Notes: a model not told the origin generated them from the letters alone. Positions 16,340 through 24,480 are shown, numbered from the stretch's first letter. The stretch is 64,000 nt of DNA from SIG459 sp045631645 (GCA_045631645.1 JAZQVC010000038.1:1-64000), one strand, 5' to 3'. Made by a program: numbers and translations.

Positions 16340-18646
16340 TTAGAGTTTGTTTCTTATGATCTTACCGCTGATGGTCTTGGGAAGTTCATCTCTGAACTCA
16401 ACAATTCTGGGATACTTATAAGGAGCAGTGCGCTTTTTGACGTATTCCTGAATCTCTTTGGCAAGCTCATCACTTGGCTGAGTACCCTTTACAAGGGTGA
16501 TGCAGGCCTTTACAACCTGTCCGCGAATTTCATCGGGAGCTGCGCAAACGCCGCATTCAAGAACATAGGGAAGTTCCATGATAACGGACTCGATCTCGAA
16601 AGGTCCGATGCGATAGCCGGAGGATTTGATAACATCATCAGCGCGTCCGACATAATAGAAATATCCGTCCTCATCGCGCCAAGCGAGGTCACCGGTGTGG
16701 TAATAATCATCGTGCCAGCTATTATGTGTTGCATCAGGAGCATTGAAATAGCCCTTGAAGAGACCGCATGGAGCGCCATCGCCGGTGTAAATTACAATTT
16801 CGCCGGTTTCACCGTCGCCCACAAGTTCGCCATCGAGGTTCATAAGCTTAACATCATACATGGGATTGGCCTTACCCATAGAACCAAGTTTGGGTCTTGT
16901 TCCAACAAAGTTACCGATAGTGAGGGTGGTTTCGGTCTGTCCAAATGCTTCCATAATAGTAAGACCAGTTGCTTCCTTGAAACGGTTGAAAACTTCGGGG
17001 TTAAGAGCCTCGCCGGCGGTAGTGGCATGCTTGATGGAGCTAAGATCGTACTTGCTGAGATCTTCCTTGATGAAGAAACGGTACATAGTGGGAGGTGCGC
17101 AGAAGCTGGTTATGCCGTATTTAGCAAACATAGGCATAATGTCATCTGCTGCGAATCTATCAAAGTCATATACAAAGGTTGCTCCACCGCACATCCACTG
17201 TCCATAGAGTTTGCCCCAAAGAGCCTTACCCCAACCGGTTTCAGAAATTGTGAAATGAACGCCGTTGGGATCGATATTATGCCAGAAACGGGCAGTTACA
17301 TAGTGTCCGATGGGATATCTGTAGCTATGGTCAACAGCCTTGGGATAGCCGGAAGTTCCGGAAGAGAAAAGCATCAGCATAGTGTCATCGCCACAGGGAC
17401 TATCCTCGGTGCGGCTGAAACGGCTGGAATACATATCATATTCATCGTCAAAGCTGTGCCATCCTTCGCGAGTGCCGCCTGCAATAACCTTAAGACGGAC
17501 ACTGGGGCAGCGTTCCATTGCCTTCTCTGCTTCAACAGAGCTTGTTCCGAAGGCGCTGCAAACAACTGCAGAGACATTTGCGGCATTGAAGCGATATTCG
17601 AAGTCTTTTTCAACAAGCTGGTCGGTTGCAGGTATTGCAATAGCGCCAAGCTTATGCAGACCAACAATGATGGGCCAGAATTCCCAGTTACGGCGGAGAA
17701 CAAGCATTACGCGCTCGCCTTTCTTTATACCAAGAGCACGGAAATAGTTGGCTGCTCGTGCGCTCATCTTCTTCATCTGGAGGAAGCTGAAGCGGCGCTC
17801 ATTCTTCTCGCGATCGATATGTATCATTGCAAGGCGATCAGGTTCGCGCTCTGCAATGGCATCAACAACATCAAAGGCAAAGTTGAAGCTATCAGTGTTG
17901 GAAAACTTGATGCCAACGGGAGTTCCTTTTGCGTTCACCTCAGCAGTGATGAACTTATCCATGTAGTTGGGGAATTCCTTGACCTGAGGCAGTTCAATTG
18001 CTTCGGCCGCCTTAACGGCAGAAGCGTTAACCATCTTTCCATGGCTCCATATAAGTTCTTCATCTTCATCAGGAAGAACGATGGCGCAGAAAACGCAGTC
18101 AGAACCTCCAACAGCAATCATGCCGTGAGGAGTTGAGGAGTTATAGAAGATGCTGTCGCCTGGAGCAAGAACTTCGGTGTGTTCTCCTATGCGAACCTTG
18201 AGGGAGCCTTCAATGACAATGTCGAACTCCTGACCTGCATGAGTATCCTGCTCGATAGGCTGAGACTGCTGTGCCTCGGAATACTCATAACGAACCCAAT
18301 AAGGGTCGGCCTTGCGGTTTTTGAACATGGGAGCAAGACTCTGAATAGTAATTCCCTGCTCTCTTGCAGTGAGCTGTCCGTCTCCGCGTCGGGTAACGGT
18401 ATAGCCGCTGAGGCGAGGAGCACTGCCGCGAAGCAGCTCCATCATCTCAACATCAAAAAGCTCTGCACATTTATGAATATAACTAAAGGGCAGGTCTGCC
18501 TTTGCATTTTCGTAAAGCTCACATTCAGCGAGGGAGAAGCCGGTAAGCTCTGCCATCTGCTCAATAGAGTAGCCGCAGTCAAGTCGCAGGGACTTAATTC
18601 GCAGCGCAACCTCCATCATAAGCATTCCACTGTTTGTAGTAGCCAT
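16340..18646 (-). CDS. HTH-cupin-acyl-CoA ligase fusion, T-box (Ile?) controlled
   Basis: The true start is ATG 18646 (MATTNSGMLMMEV), 6 nt after GGAGG. Longer in-frame readings run into the T-box leader. 768 residues with the same three-part build as the 12956-15235 paralog: XRE helix-turn-helix (about 8-72), cupin (about 108-192, HAGQEFDIVIEG and PGDSIFYNSSTPHG), then an AMP-forming acyl-CoA synthetase with SSGTSGYPK (about 425), GEALNPEVF, AFGQTETT, YHTGDLAWRDEDGYFYYVGR and C-terminal Lys762 in SGKII. The catalytic halves are close to identical over long blocks, so this is a recent duplication. Distinct T-box specifiers suggest the copies were kept for different branched acids (2-methylbutyrate here, isobutyrate there). 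Substrate is inference. Confidence 0.85.
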   Translation of the reverse strand: MATTNSGMLMMEVALRIKSLRLDCGYSIEQMAELTGFSLAECELYENAKADLPFSYIHKCAELFDVEMMELLRGSAPRLSGYTVTRRGDGQLTAREQGITIQSLAPMFKNRKADPYWVRYEYSEAQQSQPIEQDTHAGQEFDIVIEGSLKVRIGEHTEVLAPGDSIFYNSSTPHGMIAVGGSDCVFCAIVLPDEDEELIWSHGKMVNASAVKAAEAIELPQVKEFPNYMDKFITAEVNAKGTPVGIKFSNTDSFNFAFDVVDAIAEREPDRLAMIHIDREKNERRFSFLQMKKMSARAANYFRALGIKKGERVMLVLRRNWEFWPIIVGLHKLGAIAIPATDQLVEKDFEYRFNAANVSAVVCSAFGTSSVEAEKAMERCPSVRLKVIAGGTREGWHSFDDEYDMYSSRFSRTEDSPCGDDTMLMLFSSGTSGYPKAVDHSYRYPIGHYVTARFWHNIDPNGVHFTISETGWGKALWGKLYGQWMCGGATFVYDFDRFAADDIMPMFAKYGITSFCAPPTMYRFFIKEDLSKYDLSSIKHATTAGEALNPEVFNRFKEATGLTIMEAFGQTETTLTIGNFVGTRPKLGSMGKANPMYDVKLMNLDGELVGDGETGEIVIYTGDGAPCGLFKGYFNAPDATHNSWHDDYYHTGDLAWRDEDGYFYYVGRADDVIKSSGYRIGPFEIESVIMELPYVLECGVCAAPDEIRGQVVKACITLVKGTQPSDELAKEIQEYVKKRTAPYKYPRIVEFRDELPKTISGKIIRNKL

Positions 18647-18685
18647 AAAATCGCCTCCAGAAAATAATGTGAGATGCGGAGATAA

Positions 18686-18960
18686 AATAAAAACCCGCCT
18701 CAAAGATACAAGACCTTGAGACGAGCTAAACATTAACCCGCGGTACCACTCAAATTGCGATTTGAAAAATCGCCACTCATCGGACTCTGTCAAGCCCTTG
18801 GCATTAACGCAGCCTTCACGTGGACTCTTACCCGATTTTACCCGCTCGGAATCCCGACTCGGAAGTGATGGACATATTGGCGTCTTCGTCATCCGCTTGC
18901 AGCAAAACGCGGACTCTCTGTGTCGGAAGGACATCCATGTCGTCTTCGTCATTGTCATTT
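18686..18960 (-). promoter_or_regulatory. T-box leader 2 (specifier read as ATC, Ile) with terminator
   Basis: Minus strand: T-box GAGTGGTACCGCGGG (18737-18751), then terminator CGTCTCAAGG / CTTTGAGGCG plus TTTTTATTTT (about 18689-18722). Stem I has the AG bulge CAGAGAG, distal stem TCCGC/GCGGA, upper stem TTC/GAA and GTC/GAC, and basal stem GAAG/CTTC. The 3' side of the specifier loop next to the basal stem reads TCC-ATC-A, so the triplet followed by a purine is ATC, isoleucine. Folded by eye. Confidence 0.88.
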
Positions 18961-18966
18961 GAAGAT

Positions 18967-18995
18967 ATTAAAGCACTTACATTATTTTTTGTCAA
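18967..18995 (-). promoter_or_regulatory. Promoter of T-box 2 transcript
   Basis: Minus strand: perfect -35 TTGACA (18995-18990), 17-nt spacer, -10 TTTAAT (18972-18967). Confidence 0.7.
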
Positions 18996-19079
18996 TCACT
19001 TTAGTTATTAAATATATACAAAAAGCGTATTTTATTTATCAAATTAAATTGATGAAGAGTAAAAAATTATCAAACTTTC

Positions 19080-19108
19080 TTGACGGAGCAAATTAAGGGA
19101 TATATAAT
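19080..19108 (+). promoter_or_regulatory. Promoter of the NTPase-VOR operon
   Basis: TTGACG (19080-19085), 17-nt spacer, perfect TATAAT (19103-19108). The leader to the first gene is only about 38 nt and holds no T-box, so the oxidoreductase is not under the same tRNA control as the ligases. Confidence 0.85.
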
Positions 19109-19153
19109 CAACAAATGGCGCTTTATACATTAATCTAAGGAAAGTCGGAGTAT

Positions 19154-19858
19154 ATGACGAATTTTCTCTCGCTTATGGCACATGGGCCAAGAAAAATTGC
19201 CGTTACAGGGCATTTCGGCTGCGGTAAAACCGAGTTTGCCGTATCCCTTGCAATGGCATTGGCAAAATTAAATATTCCAAATCTGGCTCTTGCGGATCTT
19301 GATCTCGAAAACCCCTATTTCCGCTCAAGAGAGAGAATGACCGAGCTTGAGAACGCCGGTATAAAGGTTTATTCCGACCCTTTCAAAGGTAAAAACGGCA
19401 GCGAGCTTCAAACACTGGATCCTGCCATAAGAGCGCCTCTCGAAAATCCCGATTGCAGAGTTATTCTCGATGCAGGCGGCGACTTTACAGGCGCAATGAT
19501 ACTTAATCAGTATTCAAAATATCTTAAGGAAGATACTCAGCTTCTTTATGTACTCAACAAAAACCGCCCCGGAACAAGCGATCTGGAAGGTGCGCTCTTT
19601 CAGCTGAAAAGCATTGAAGAAACCACCTCTCTTTCCGTAAGCGGCATAATATCCAATTCTCATCTTATCCGATATACAAGCGAGGAAGATATTATTGAAG
19701 GCTGGGAATTTGCTCAGGAAGTGAGCAAAGCAACCAGCATACCCGTTCTTTGCGCATGCTGCATGGAACAACTTGCTCCTTTAGTCAGCGGAAAAGGATT
19801 TGACGTGTTCCCCATCGGAATGTACATGAGGGACAGCTATCTTGACAAACAAGTTTGA
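19154..19858 (+). CDS. P-loop NTPase (SIMIBI/MinD-like), first gene of VOR operon
   Basis: 234 residues. Walker A variant GHFGCGKTE (about 18-26) is followed by a MinD/NifH-like switch, LALADLDLENPYFRSRE (about 48-64), a Walker B-like VILDAGGD (about 104-111) and VLNKNRPGTSD. No signal or membrane helix. The Cys inside the P-loop and a C-terminal CACCM are unusual and could bind metal. It is the first gene of an operon with the four oxidoreductase subunits (21 nt to the ferredoxin subunit). It might help assemble or activate the Fe-S enzyme, or sense nucleotide; neither is shown. I do not recognise a characterised homolog. Confidence 0.8.
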   Translation: MTNFLSLMAHGPRKIAVTGHFGCGKTEFAVSLAMALAKLNIPNLALADLDLENPYFRSRERMTELENAGIKVYSDPFKGKNGSELQTLDPAIRAPLENPDCRVILDAGGDFTGAMILNQYSKYLKEDTQLLYVLNKNRPGTSDLEGALFQLKSIEETTSLSVSGIISNSHLIRYTSEEDIIEGWEFAQEVSKATSIPVLCACCMEQLAPLVSGKGFDVFPIGMYMRDSYLDKQV

Positions 19859-19879
19859 TTCACATATTTGGAGGTAATT

Positions 19880-20119
19880 ATGTTTAAGAGATTCAAAGTC
19901 CTATTTAACAGAGACAAGTGCAAGGGCTGCGAGCTTTGCGTAAACTTCTGCCCTATGAAGATAATAGAAATGGACAAAAGCAGCGTCAACAGCAAGGGCT
20001 ATCATCCCGCTTCCATTGACGAGGACAATATGGAGTGCTGCGTAGGCTGCTCCAGCTGCGCCCTGATGTGCCCTGACTGCTGCATCTCCATTTATCAGCT
20101 TGAGGAGGGTGAAGAATGA
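19880..20119 (+). CDS. 2-oxoacid:ferredoxin oxidoreductase, 4Fe-4S delta subunit
   Basis: Start ATG 19880 with GGAGG 5 nt before it (a TTG at 19868 is inside that site). 79 residues with two ferredoxin-type clusters: CKGCELCVNFCP (about 16-27) and CVGCSSCALMCP (about 55-66). It carries electrons from the thiamine-pyrophosphate centre to free ferredoxin. The order delta-alpha-beta-gamma matches both KOR (korDABC) and VOR clusters. Its stop overlaps the next gene's start by 4 nt (ATGA), indicating coupled translation. Confidence 0.92.
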   Translation: MFKRFKVLFNRDKCKGCELCVNFCPMKIIEMDKSSVNSKGYHPASIDEDNMECCVGCSSCALMCPDCCISIYQLEEGEE

Positions 20120-21192
20120 AAAAGATACTTATGAAAGGTAATGAGGCATTTGCTGAGGCTGCCATTCGCGCAGGCTGCAAGTGCTACTGCGGCTATCCCA
20201 TCACCCCTCAGAATGAAATACCCGAATACATGAGCCACGAGCTTCCCAAGGCAGGCGGCGCATTTGTGCAGGCCGAAAGCGAGCTTGCAGCTGTCAATAT
20301 GGCCTACGGCGCTGCAGCAAGCGGCGGAAGAGTTTTCATCTCCTCTTCCTCCCCCGGAATCAGCCTTATGCAGGAAGGTCTCGGCTTCATCTGTTCTGCC
20401 GAAGTTCCCCTTGTTGTACTCAACGTCTCCCGCGGCGGCCCCGGCGTTGGCGGCATTCAGCCCGGTCAGGCAGACTATAATCAGGTTACCCGCGGCGGCT
20501 ATAACGGCGACTGCAAGATCCCCGTATTTGCACCCGCAGGAATTCAGGAATGCGTTGACCTTATTTATGAATGCTTCGACCTCGCTGAAGAATACCGCAA
20601 TCCTATGATGATTCTTGCCGACGGTATGATGGGACAGATGATGGAGCCCATTGTTCTTCCCGAAGCTAAGGGTATTACCCCTGTTGATAAAATCTCCGAG
20701 GAAAAGCCCTGGGCCATCACCGGCACAGACTCTCACCCCGGCAGAAATGTAATCTATTCTCTGCGTATGGAGCCCGATGTTCTTGAAAAGCATGTTTATC
20801 ATCTCTTCGAAAAGTACGAAAAAGCAGAGAAAGAGCTTGTGCGTTACAAATCTCAGGGTCTTGAAGATGCTGAAATTGTTTTTGTTGCATTCGGAACTAT
20901 GAGCCGTCTTTGCGCAGAAGCAATTGAGCTTCTTGGCGAAAAAGGCATTAAGGCAGGTATGATCCGTCCTATCAGCCTTTGGCCCTTCCCCGACAAGGCT
21001 TTTGACGAAATCGGCGATAAGTGCAAAATTGTTATTTCCACTGAGCTCAGCATGGGTCAGATGCTTGCGGATGTTAAGTCCGCCGTGGCAGGTCGTTGGA
21101 AATGCGGTCTTATAAACCGCACCGGTGGCATTGTCCCCTCCTCTCTTGAGATCGTCGAGAGAGCAATCAAACTTTGGGAGGAAGCCAAATGA
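20116..21192 (+). CDS. 2-oxoacid:ferredoxin oxidoreductase alpha subunit (VorB/KorA-like)
   Basis: 358 residues. N-terminal pyrimidine-binding domain: GNEAFAEAAIRAGCKCYCGYPITPQNEI, with the YPITP signature at about 28-32 and the AESELAAVNMAYGAAASGGR stretch. A transketolase C-terminal-like domain follows (ETVFVAFG-type segment EIVFVAFGTMSRL, about 253). With beta, gamma and delta it forms the complex that interconverts a 2-oxoacid plus CoA with acyl-CoA, CO2 and reduced ferredoxin. Sequence type is the VorB/KorA branch; I favour branched-chain (VOR) because of the neighbouring Val/Ile T-box ligases, but 2-oxoglutarate cannot be excluded. Confidence 0.9.
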   Translation: MKKILMKGNEAFAEAAIRAGCKCYCGYPITPQNEIPEYMSHELPKAGGAFVQAESELAAVNMAYGAAASGGRVFISSSSPGISLMQEGLGFICSAEVPLVVLNVSRGGPGVGGIQPGQADYNQVTRGGYNGDCKIPVFAPAGIQECVDLIYECFDLAEEYRNPMMILADGMMGQMMEPIVLPEAKGITPVDKISEEKPWAITGTDSHPGRNVIYSLRMEPDVLEKHVYHLFEKYEKAEKELVRYKSQGLEDAEIVFVAFGTMSRLCAEAIELLGEKGIKAGMIRPISLWPFPDKAFDEIGDKCKIVISTELSMGQMLADVKSAVAGRWKCGLINRTGGIVPSSLEIVERAIKLWEEAK

Positions 21193-21935
21193 AAACCATA
21201 TTTGAACCCACAAAAGGCATCGTCCCTGTTGACAACAGCTACTGCCCCGGTTGCTCCCACGGCATTGCCCATCGTCTCATAATGGAATGCCTTGAAGAAC
21301 GCGGCCGCCTTGGCAAAACCATCGGCGTTGTCCCCATCGGCTGCTCCATCAACGCTCATCACTTTATGAACATCGACATGTGCGAATCCACCCATGGACG
21401 CGCCCCTGCAATCGCCAGCGGTATTCGCCGCGTGCATCCCGACAAGACCGTTTTCACCTATCAGGGTGACGGCGACCTTGCATCCATTGGCGCAGGCGAA
21501 ATTGTACACGCAGCCCATCGCGGCGAGAAGTTTACTACTTTCTTTATCAATAACGCCATTTACGGTATGACTGGCGGCCAGATGGCTCCCACCACCCTTA
21601 TCGGACAGAGAGCAACCACCGCTGTTGACGGTCGCACCAAGGAACAGGCAGGTCTGCCCCTCAGAGTAAGCGAAATGCTTGCAACCATTGACGGCGCTGT
21701 TTTTGTTGAGCGCGTTATGCTTAATAACCCCGCTAATATCCGCAAGGCAAAAAAGGCCATTCACAAGGCTTTGGATGTTCAGGACGCAGGTCTTGGTTTC
21801 AGCTTTGTTGAGTTTCTCTCCGTTTGTCCCACCAACTGGGGCTACAATCCTTATGACGCCATAAAGTGGATGGAGAAGAACATGGCCGAATATTATCCCA
21901 TTGGAAATTTCAAGTGCCCGGAGGAAATGAAGTAA
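21189..21935 (+). CDS. 2-oxoacid:ferredoxin oxidoreductase beta subunit (TPP-binding)
   Basis: Start ATG 21189 overlaps the alpha stop (ATGA). 248 residues. N-terminal YCPGCSHGIAHRL, then VVPIGCSIN, AIASGIRRVHPDK, and the thiamine-pyrophosphate/Mg motif GDGDLASIG...NN (about 92-125) with FFINNAIYGMTGGQMAPTT. These are standard for KOR/VOR beta subunits, which hold TPP at the alpha-beta interface. The following gamma gene starts 1 nt after its stop. Confidence 0.93.
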   Translation: MKTIFEPTKGIVPVDNSYCPGCSHGIAHRLIMECLEERGRLGKTIGVVPIGCSINAHHFMNIDMCESTHGRAPAIASGIRRVHPDKTVFTYQGDGDLASIGAGEIVHAAHRGEKFTTFFINNAIYGMTGGQMAPTTLIGQRATTAVDGRTKEQAGLPLRVSEMLATIDGAVFVERVMLNNPANIRKAKKAIHKALDVQDAGLGFSFVEFLSVCPTNWGYNPYDAIKWMEKNMAEYYPIGNFKCPEEMK

Positions 21936-21936
21936 T

Positions 21937-22464
21937 ATGAAACGCAAACTCTTTTTCGCCGGAAGCGGCGGTCAGGGCACTCTCGCACTGGGCCAGATGA
22001 TTGCAAAAGCCGCTATGGATGAGGGAAAAGAAGTCACCTGGCTTCCCTCCTATGGACCTGAAATGCGCGGCGGCACCGCAAACTGCACTGTTGTTGTCTC
22101 CGACAAGGCTATAAGCTGCCCACTCATTAACGATGCCGATGTACTCGTCGCCATGAATCTCCCTTCCCTGCGCAAATTTGAGAACATGGTAAATCCCGGC
22201 GGCGTTATCCTTATGAACACTTCTCTTATTCCTGAAAAATGCCTTCGCGATGATGTCAAGGTTGTAGAAATTCCCTGCAATGACCTCGCAAAGGAACTGG
22301 GAAATGAAAAATGCGCTAACATCATTATGCTTGGCGCCATTTTGAAGGAAACCGAAATTGTTTCCCTCGAGACCATTCATGAGCAGCTTGAGCATATGTT
22401 CTCCGGACGTAAAGCCGCTTTCCTGCCCCTTAACAAGAAGGCACTTGACATCTACACCAAATGA
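21937..22464 (+). CDS. 2-oxoacid:ferredoxin oxidoreductase gamma subunit
   Basis: 175 residues with the family opening FAGSGGQGTLALGQMIAKAA and SYGPEMRGGTANCTVVVSD, where the Gly-rich loop binds CoA. Last gene of the five-gene operon; a strong terminator follows. With the T-box ligases next door, the complex can be read as running in the reductive-carboxylation direction (acyl-CoA to 2-oxoacid) when amino acids are scarce; direction is inferred from context. Confidence 0.92.
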   Translation: MKRKLFFAGSGGQGTLALGQMIAKAAMDEGKEVTWLPSYGPEMRGGTANCTVVVSDKAISCPLINDADVLVAMNLPSLRKFENMVNPGGVILMNTSLIPEKCLRDDVKVVEIPCNDLAKELGNEKCANIIMLGAILKETEIVSLETIHEQLEHMFSGRKAAFLPLNKKALDIYTK

Positions 22465-22467
22465 GTA

Positions 22468-22504
22468 ATAAAAAGCTGAGAGAATATTTCTCTCAGCTTT
22501 TTTT
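22468..22504. terminator. Terminator of VOR operon (shared with sleB)
   Basis: Stem AAAAGCTGAGAGA / TCTCTCAGCTTTT with loop ATATT and a long T-run. Confidence 0.88.
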
Positions 22505-23175
22505 CATGAGCAAAATCTATGCTTTCCTATTACTGTTATAAGTGGTCTTGACCATATCCACTTACTTGTTGCAGTTGAAGGATTGAAATAGTAAATCGCT
22601 CCGCCCGATGGATCCCAACCGTTCATTGCATCTCTCGCCGCTTTATAGGCAGAATCTGCTACAGGTTCATTGAACTGACCGTCATCTATACAGGTAAACG
22701 CCCCTGACTGGTAAATAACTCCTGACATTGTGTTGGGGAAAGAAGGATGCTCCATACGGTTAAGGACAACGGCACCCACCGCCACCTGACCTACATATGG
22801 CTCTCCTCTTGCTTCAGCAGATATGAGCCTTGCAAGAAGAGCAACATCTCCGCTTCCGCTTGAAGAAGCTGATCCCTGCGCATTTATACCCATATATGAA
22901 AGGGTTTGCTCGCCTGCAATTCCGTCTACCTTCAGGCCAAATCGCTTTTGATATTTCTTAACTGCTTCCTCGGTTCCGCTACCGTACACACCATCTACCG
23001 CTCCCGAGTAAAAGCCCTGGTTTTTCAAAAGTGTTTGTATCTGGCTCACAACAGAGCCCGTTGAACCTTTTTTGTAGCTGGCAGCATCAACATACTGCAC
23101 AAGAGAAATAATGAGTATGTTAACAGCAAACACAACGACAAGAGCAAGATATAACTTTTTTCTTGATTGTGACAT
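22504..23175 (-). CDS. sleB: Spore cortex-lytic enzyme SleB-like cell wall hydrolase
   Basis: 223 residues. One N-terminal membrane/signal segment (LYLALVVVFAVNILIISLV, about 8-26), a peptidoglycan-binding domain (about 36-95, GSVVSQIQTLLKNQGFYSG and YGSGTEEAVKKYQ), a Ser/Gly linker, then a Hydrolase_2 (SleB) domain (about 110-223) with LLARLISAEARGEPYVGQVAVGAV, where the catalytic Glu is in SAEARGE. SleB is a lytic transglycosylase acting on muramic-lactam cortex during germination. The gene follows a transglutaminase lipoprotein. Its AAGGAG site is buried in a strong hairpin (see separate entry). Confidence 0.9.
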   Translation of the reverse strand: MSQSRKKLYLALVVVFAVNILIISLVQYVDAASYKKGSTGSVVSQIQTLLKNQGFYSGAVDGVYGSGTEEAVKKYQKRFGLKVDGIAGEQTLSYMGINAQGSASSSGSGDVALLARLISAEARGEPYVGQVAVGAVVLNRMEHPSFPNTMSGVIYQSGAFTCIDDGQFNEPVADSAYKAARDAMNGWDPSGGAIYYFNPSTATSKWIWSRPLITVIGKHRFCS

Positions 23176-23181
23176 AATAAT

Positions 23182-23223
23182 ACGCTCCTTGCAGATTTAT
23201 GTTTTTAGTCTGCGAAGGAGCGT
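23182..23223 (-). promoter_or_regulatory. Hairpin burying the sleB ribosome binding site
   Basis: Minus strand arms ACGCTCCTTCGCAGA (23223-23209) and TCTGCAAGGAGCGT (23195-23182) pair over 14 bp with one bulge. The AAGGAG (23190-23185) that serves the ATG at 23175 lies wholly in the 3' arm. No T-run follows on the minus strand, so it looks translational, not terminating. Confidence 0.55.
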
Positions 23224-23266
23224 TTTTGTTATGTTATTAAATTTTTGTCACGGATAGAAAATTTTA

Positions 23267-24457
23267 TTATTCCATCTTTCCGATATTCTCAGGGATTGCT
23301 ATAGGATAAGCCTCATAGTCCCACTGATGGTCAGTGCAAGCAAAATACTCGGAGCTTTTGTTGAAATAATTAAACCACTTTGCTTCAACAGACTCGTCCC
23401 ATGTAGTATCAACGCAATACCATTCTCCATCAATTTTAACCATGTTCCATGCGTGATCCTCGCGAGATGAAAAAGCCGCACCAACTACGGTGATGCACTC
23501 GATGTCAAGAACGTCCATAAAAAGTTGAAAAGCTGTTGCATAACCGAGGCATATAGCTTTTTTCTCAACTATTGCGCCGTAAGGCTCATAGGATTCACGG
23601 GGTGCGGCATTGGGAATCTCATAATGACGGTAATCATATTCGCAGTTTTCACAAAGCCATTTATATACAGCCTGTTCTTTTTCAAGCTCCGACATACCAT
23701 CACTAATAATAGAGTTAAGGATTATATTTAATTCCTTATAAAGCTTTTTGCCTTTATGATCAAGTTTTTCACCATTAGCGTTTCTTACAGCTTCAACAAG
23801 AGCAGAATTATCCCAAAGAGTCATATCGTCAACATCAGGATCGACATAAGGATACCAGTATTCCGGCAGATCACCAAATTCAGAATGCTCTACGGGATCC
23901 CTCTGTATTTCCTCGGAGGGCAAAGGTTTATCATATTCAGGCAATATCATACCCAGTGCATAGAAAAAGGCTCTATCAGCATCCTCGGGATTTTCGCAAA
24001 TCAAAACAGTTGCCCAAACTCCGTCGGAGCTGATACTAACAATGGCCTTATCCACTATGGATGCCTGTTCTGGGTTATAGCCGAAAAAGTCGCCCTGTCT
24101 GCCGTGGCGGTAGGATTCAAGCTCATTGAAAACGGTGTTCAGATCAGCCTTGTCCGTAAGCTTGAAAATGCTTATCTCATCAGCTCTCATAGGATCTGTA
24201 CTGCGATAAACAGCGGCATCAAACAAAGTATCAGGAGAAAGTCCATAAAATCCCTGAATATATTTGCCCATTGCAGTCTCATCGTAGTTATCGTTCACAC
24301 ATTGAAAATCCTCTTCGGCCAAGTTGATCCCTTCAATAACTTTGAGGGCAAGTTCCTTTGCCGTATAATCAGGTACGGTGATAGCAACAGACTCCTCTTT
24401 GCCGCAAGCACTAAGGAACAAAATCAATATTAAAATTACAGAAACTAATCTTTTCAT
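23267..24457 (-). CDS. DUF4358-transglutaminase-like lipoprotein
   Basis: 396 residues. Signal peptide with lipobox LFLSAC (Cys18). Residues about 25-180 resemble the DUF4358 type found in Clostridial lipoproteins (YIQGFYGLSPDTLFDAAVYRS). Residues about 245-390 form a transglutaminase-like fold with the catalytic Cys in KKAICLGYATAF (about 304), His in REDHAWNMV (about 334) and Asp in YCVDTTWD (about 347). It is probably anchored outside and may cleave or crosslink peptides or act as a wall-associated protease. It is 23 nt after ansA and upstream of sleB on the same strand. Confidence 0.8.
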   Translation of the reverse strand: MKRLVSVILILILFLSACGKEESVAITVPDYTAKELALKVIEGINLAEEDFQCVNDNYDETAMGKYIQGFYGLSPDTLFDAAVYRSTDPMRADEISIFKLTDKADLNTVFNELESYRHGRQGDFFGYNPEQASIVDKAIVSISSDGVWATVLICENPEDADRAFFYALGMILPEYDKPLPSEEIQRDPVEHSEFGDLPEYWYPYVDPDVDDMTLWDNSALVEAVRNANGEKLDHKGKKLYKELNIILNSIISDGMSELEKEQAVYKWLCENCEYDYRHYEIPNAAPRESYEPYGAIVEKKAICLGYATAFQLFMDVLDIECITVVGAAFSSREDHAWNMVKIDGEWYCVDTTWDESVEAKWFNYFNKSSEYFACTDHQWDYEAYPIAIPENIGKME

Positions 24458-24480
24458 ATAAAGCCTATATTGAACAAATG

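Noticed and set aside
23182..23223. Hairpin read as a plus-strand terminator because of its TTTTT tail
   Set aside because: No plus-strand gene ends there; the arm contains the sleB ribosome binding site on the minus strand.
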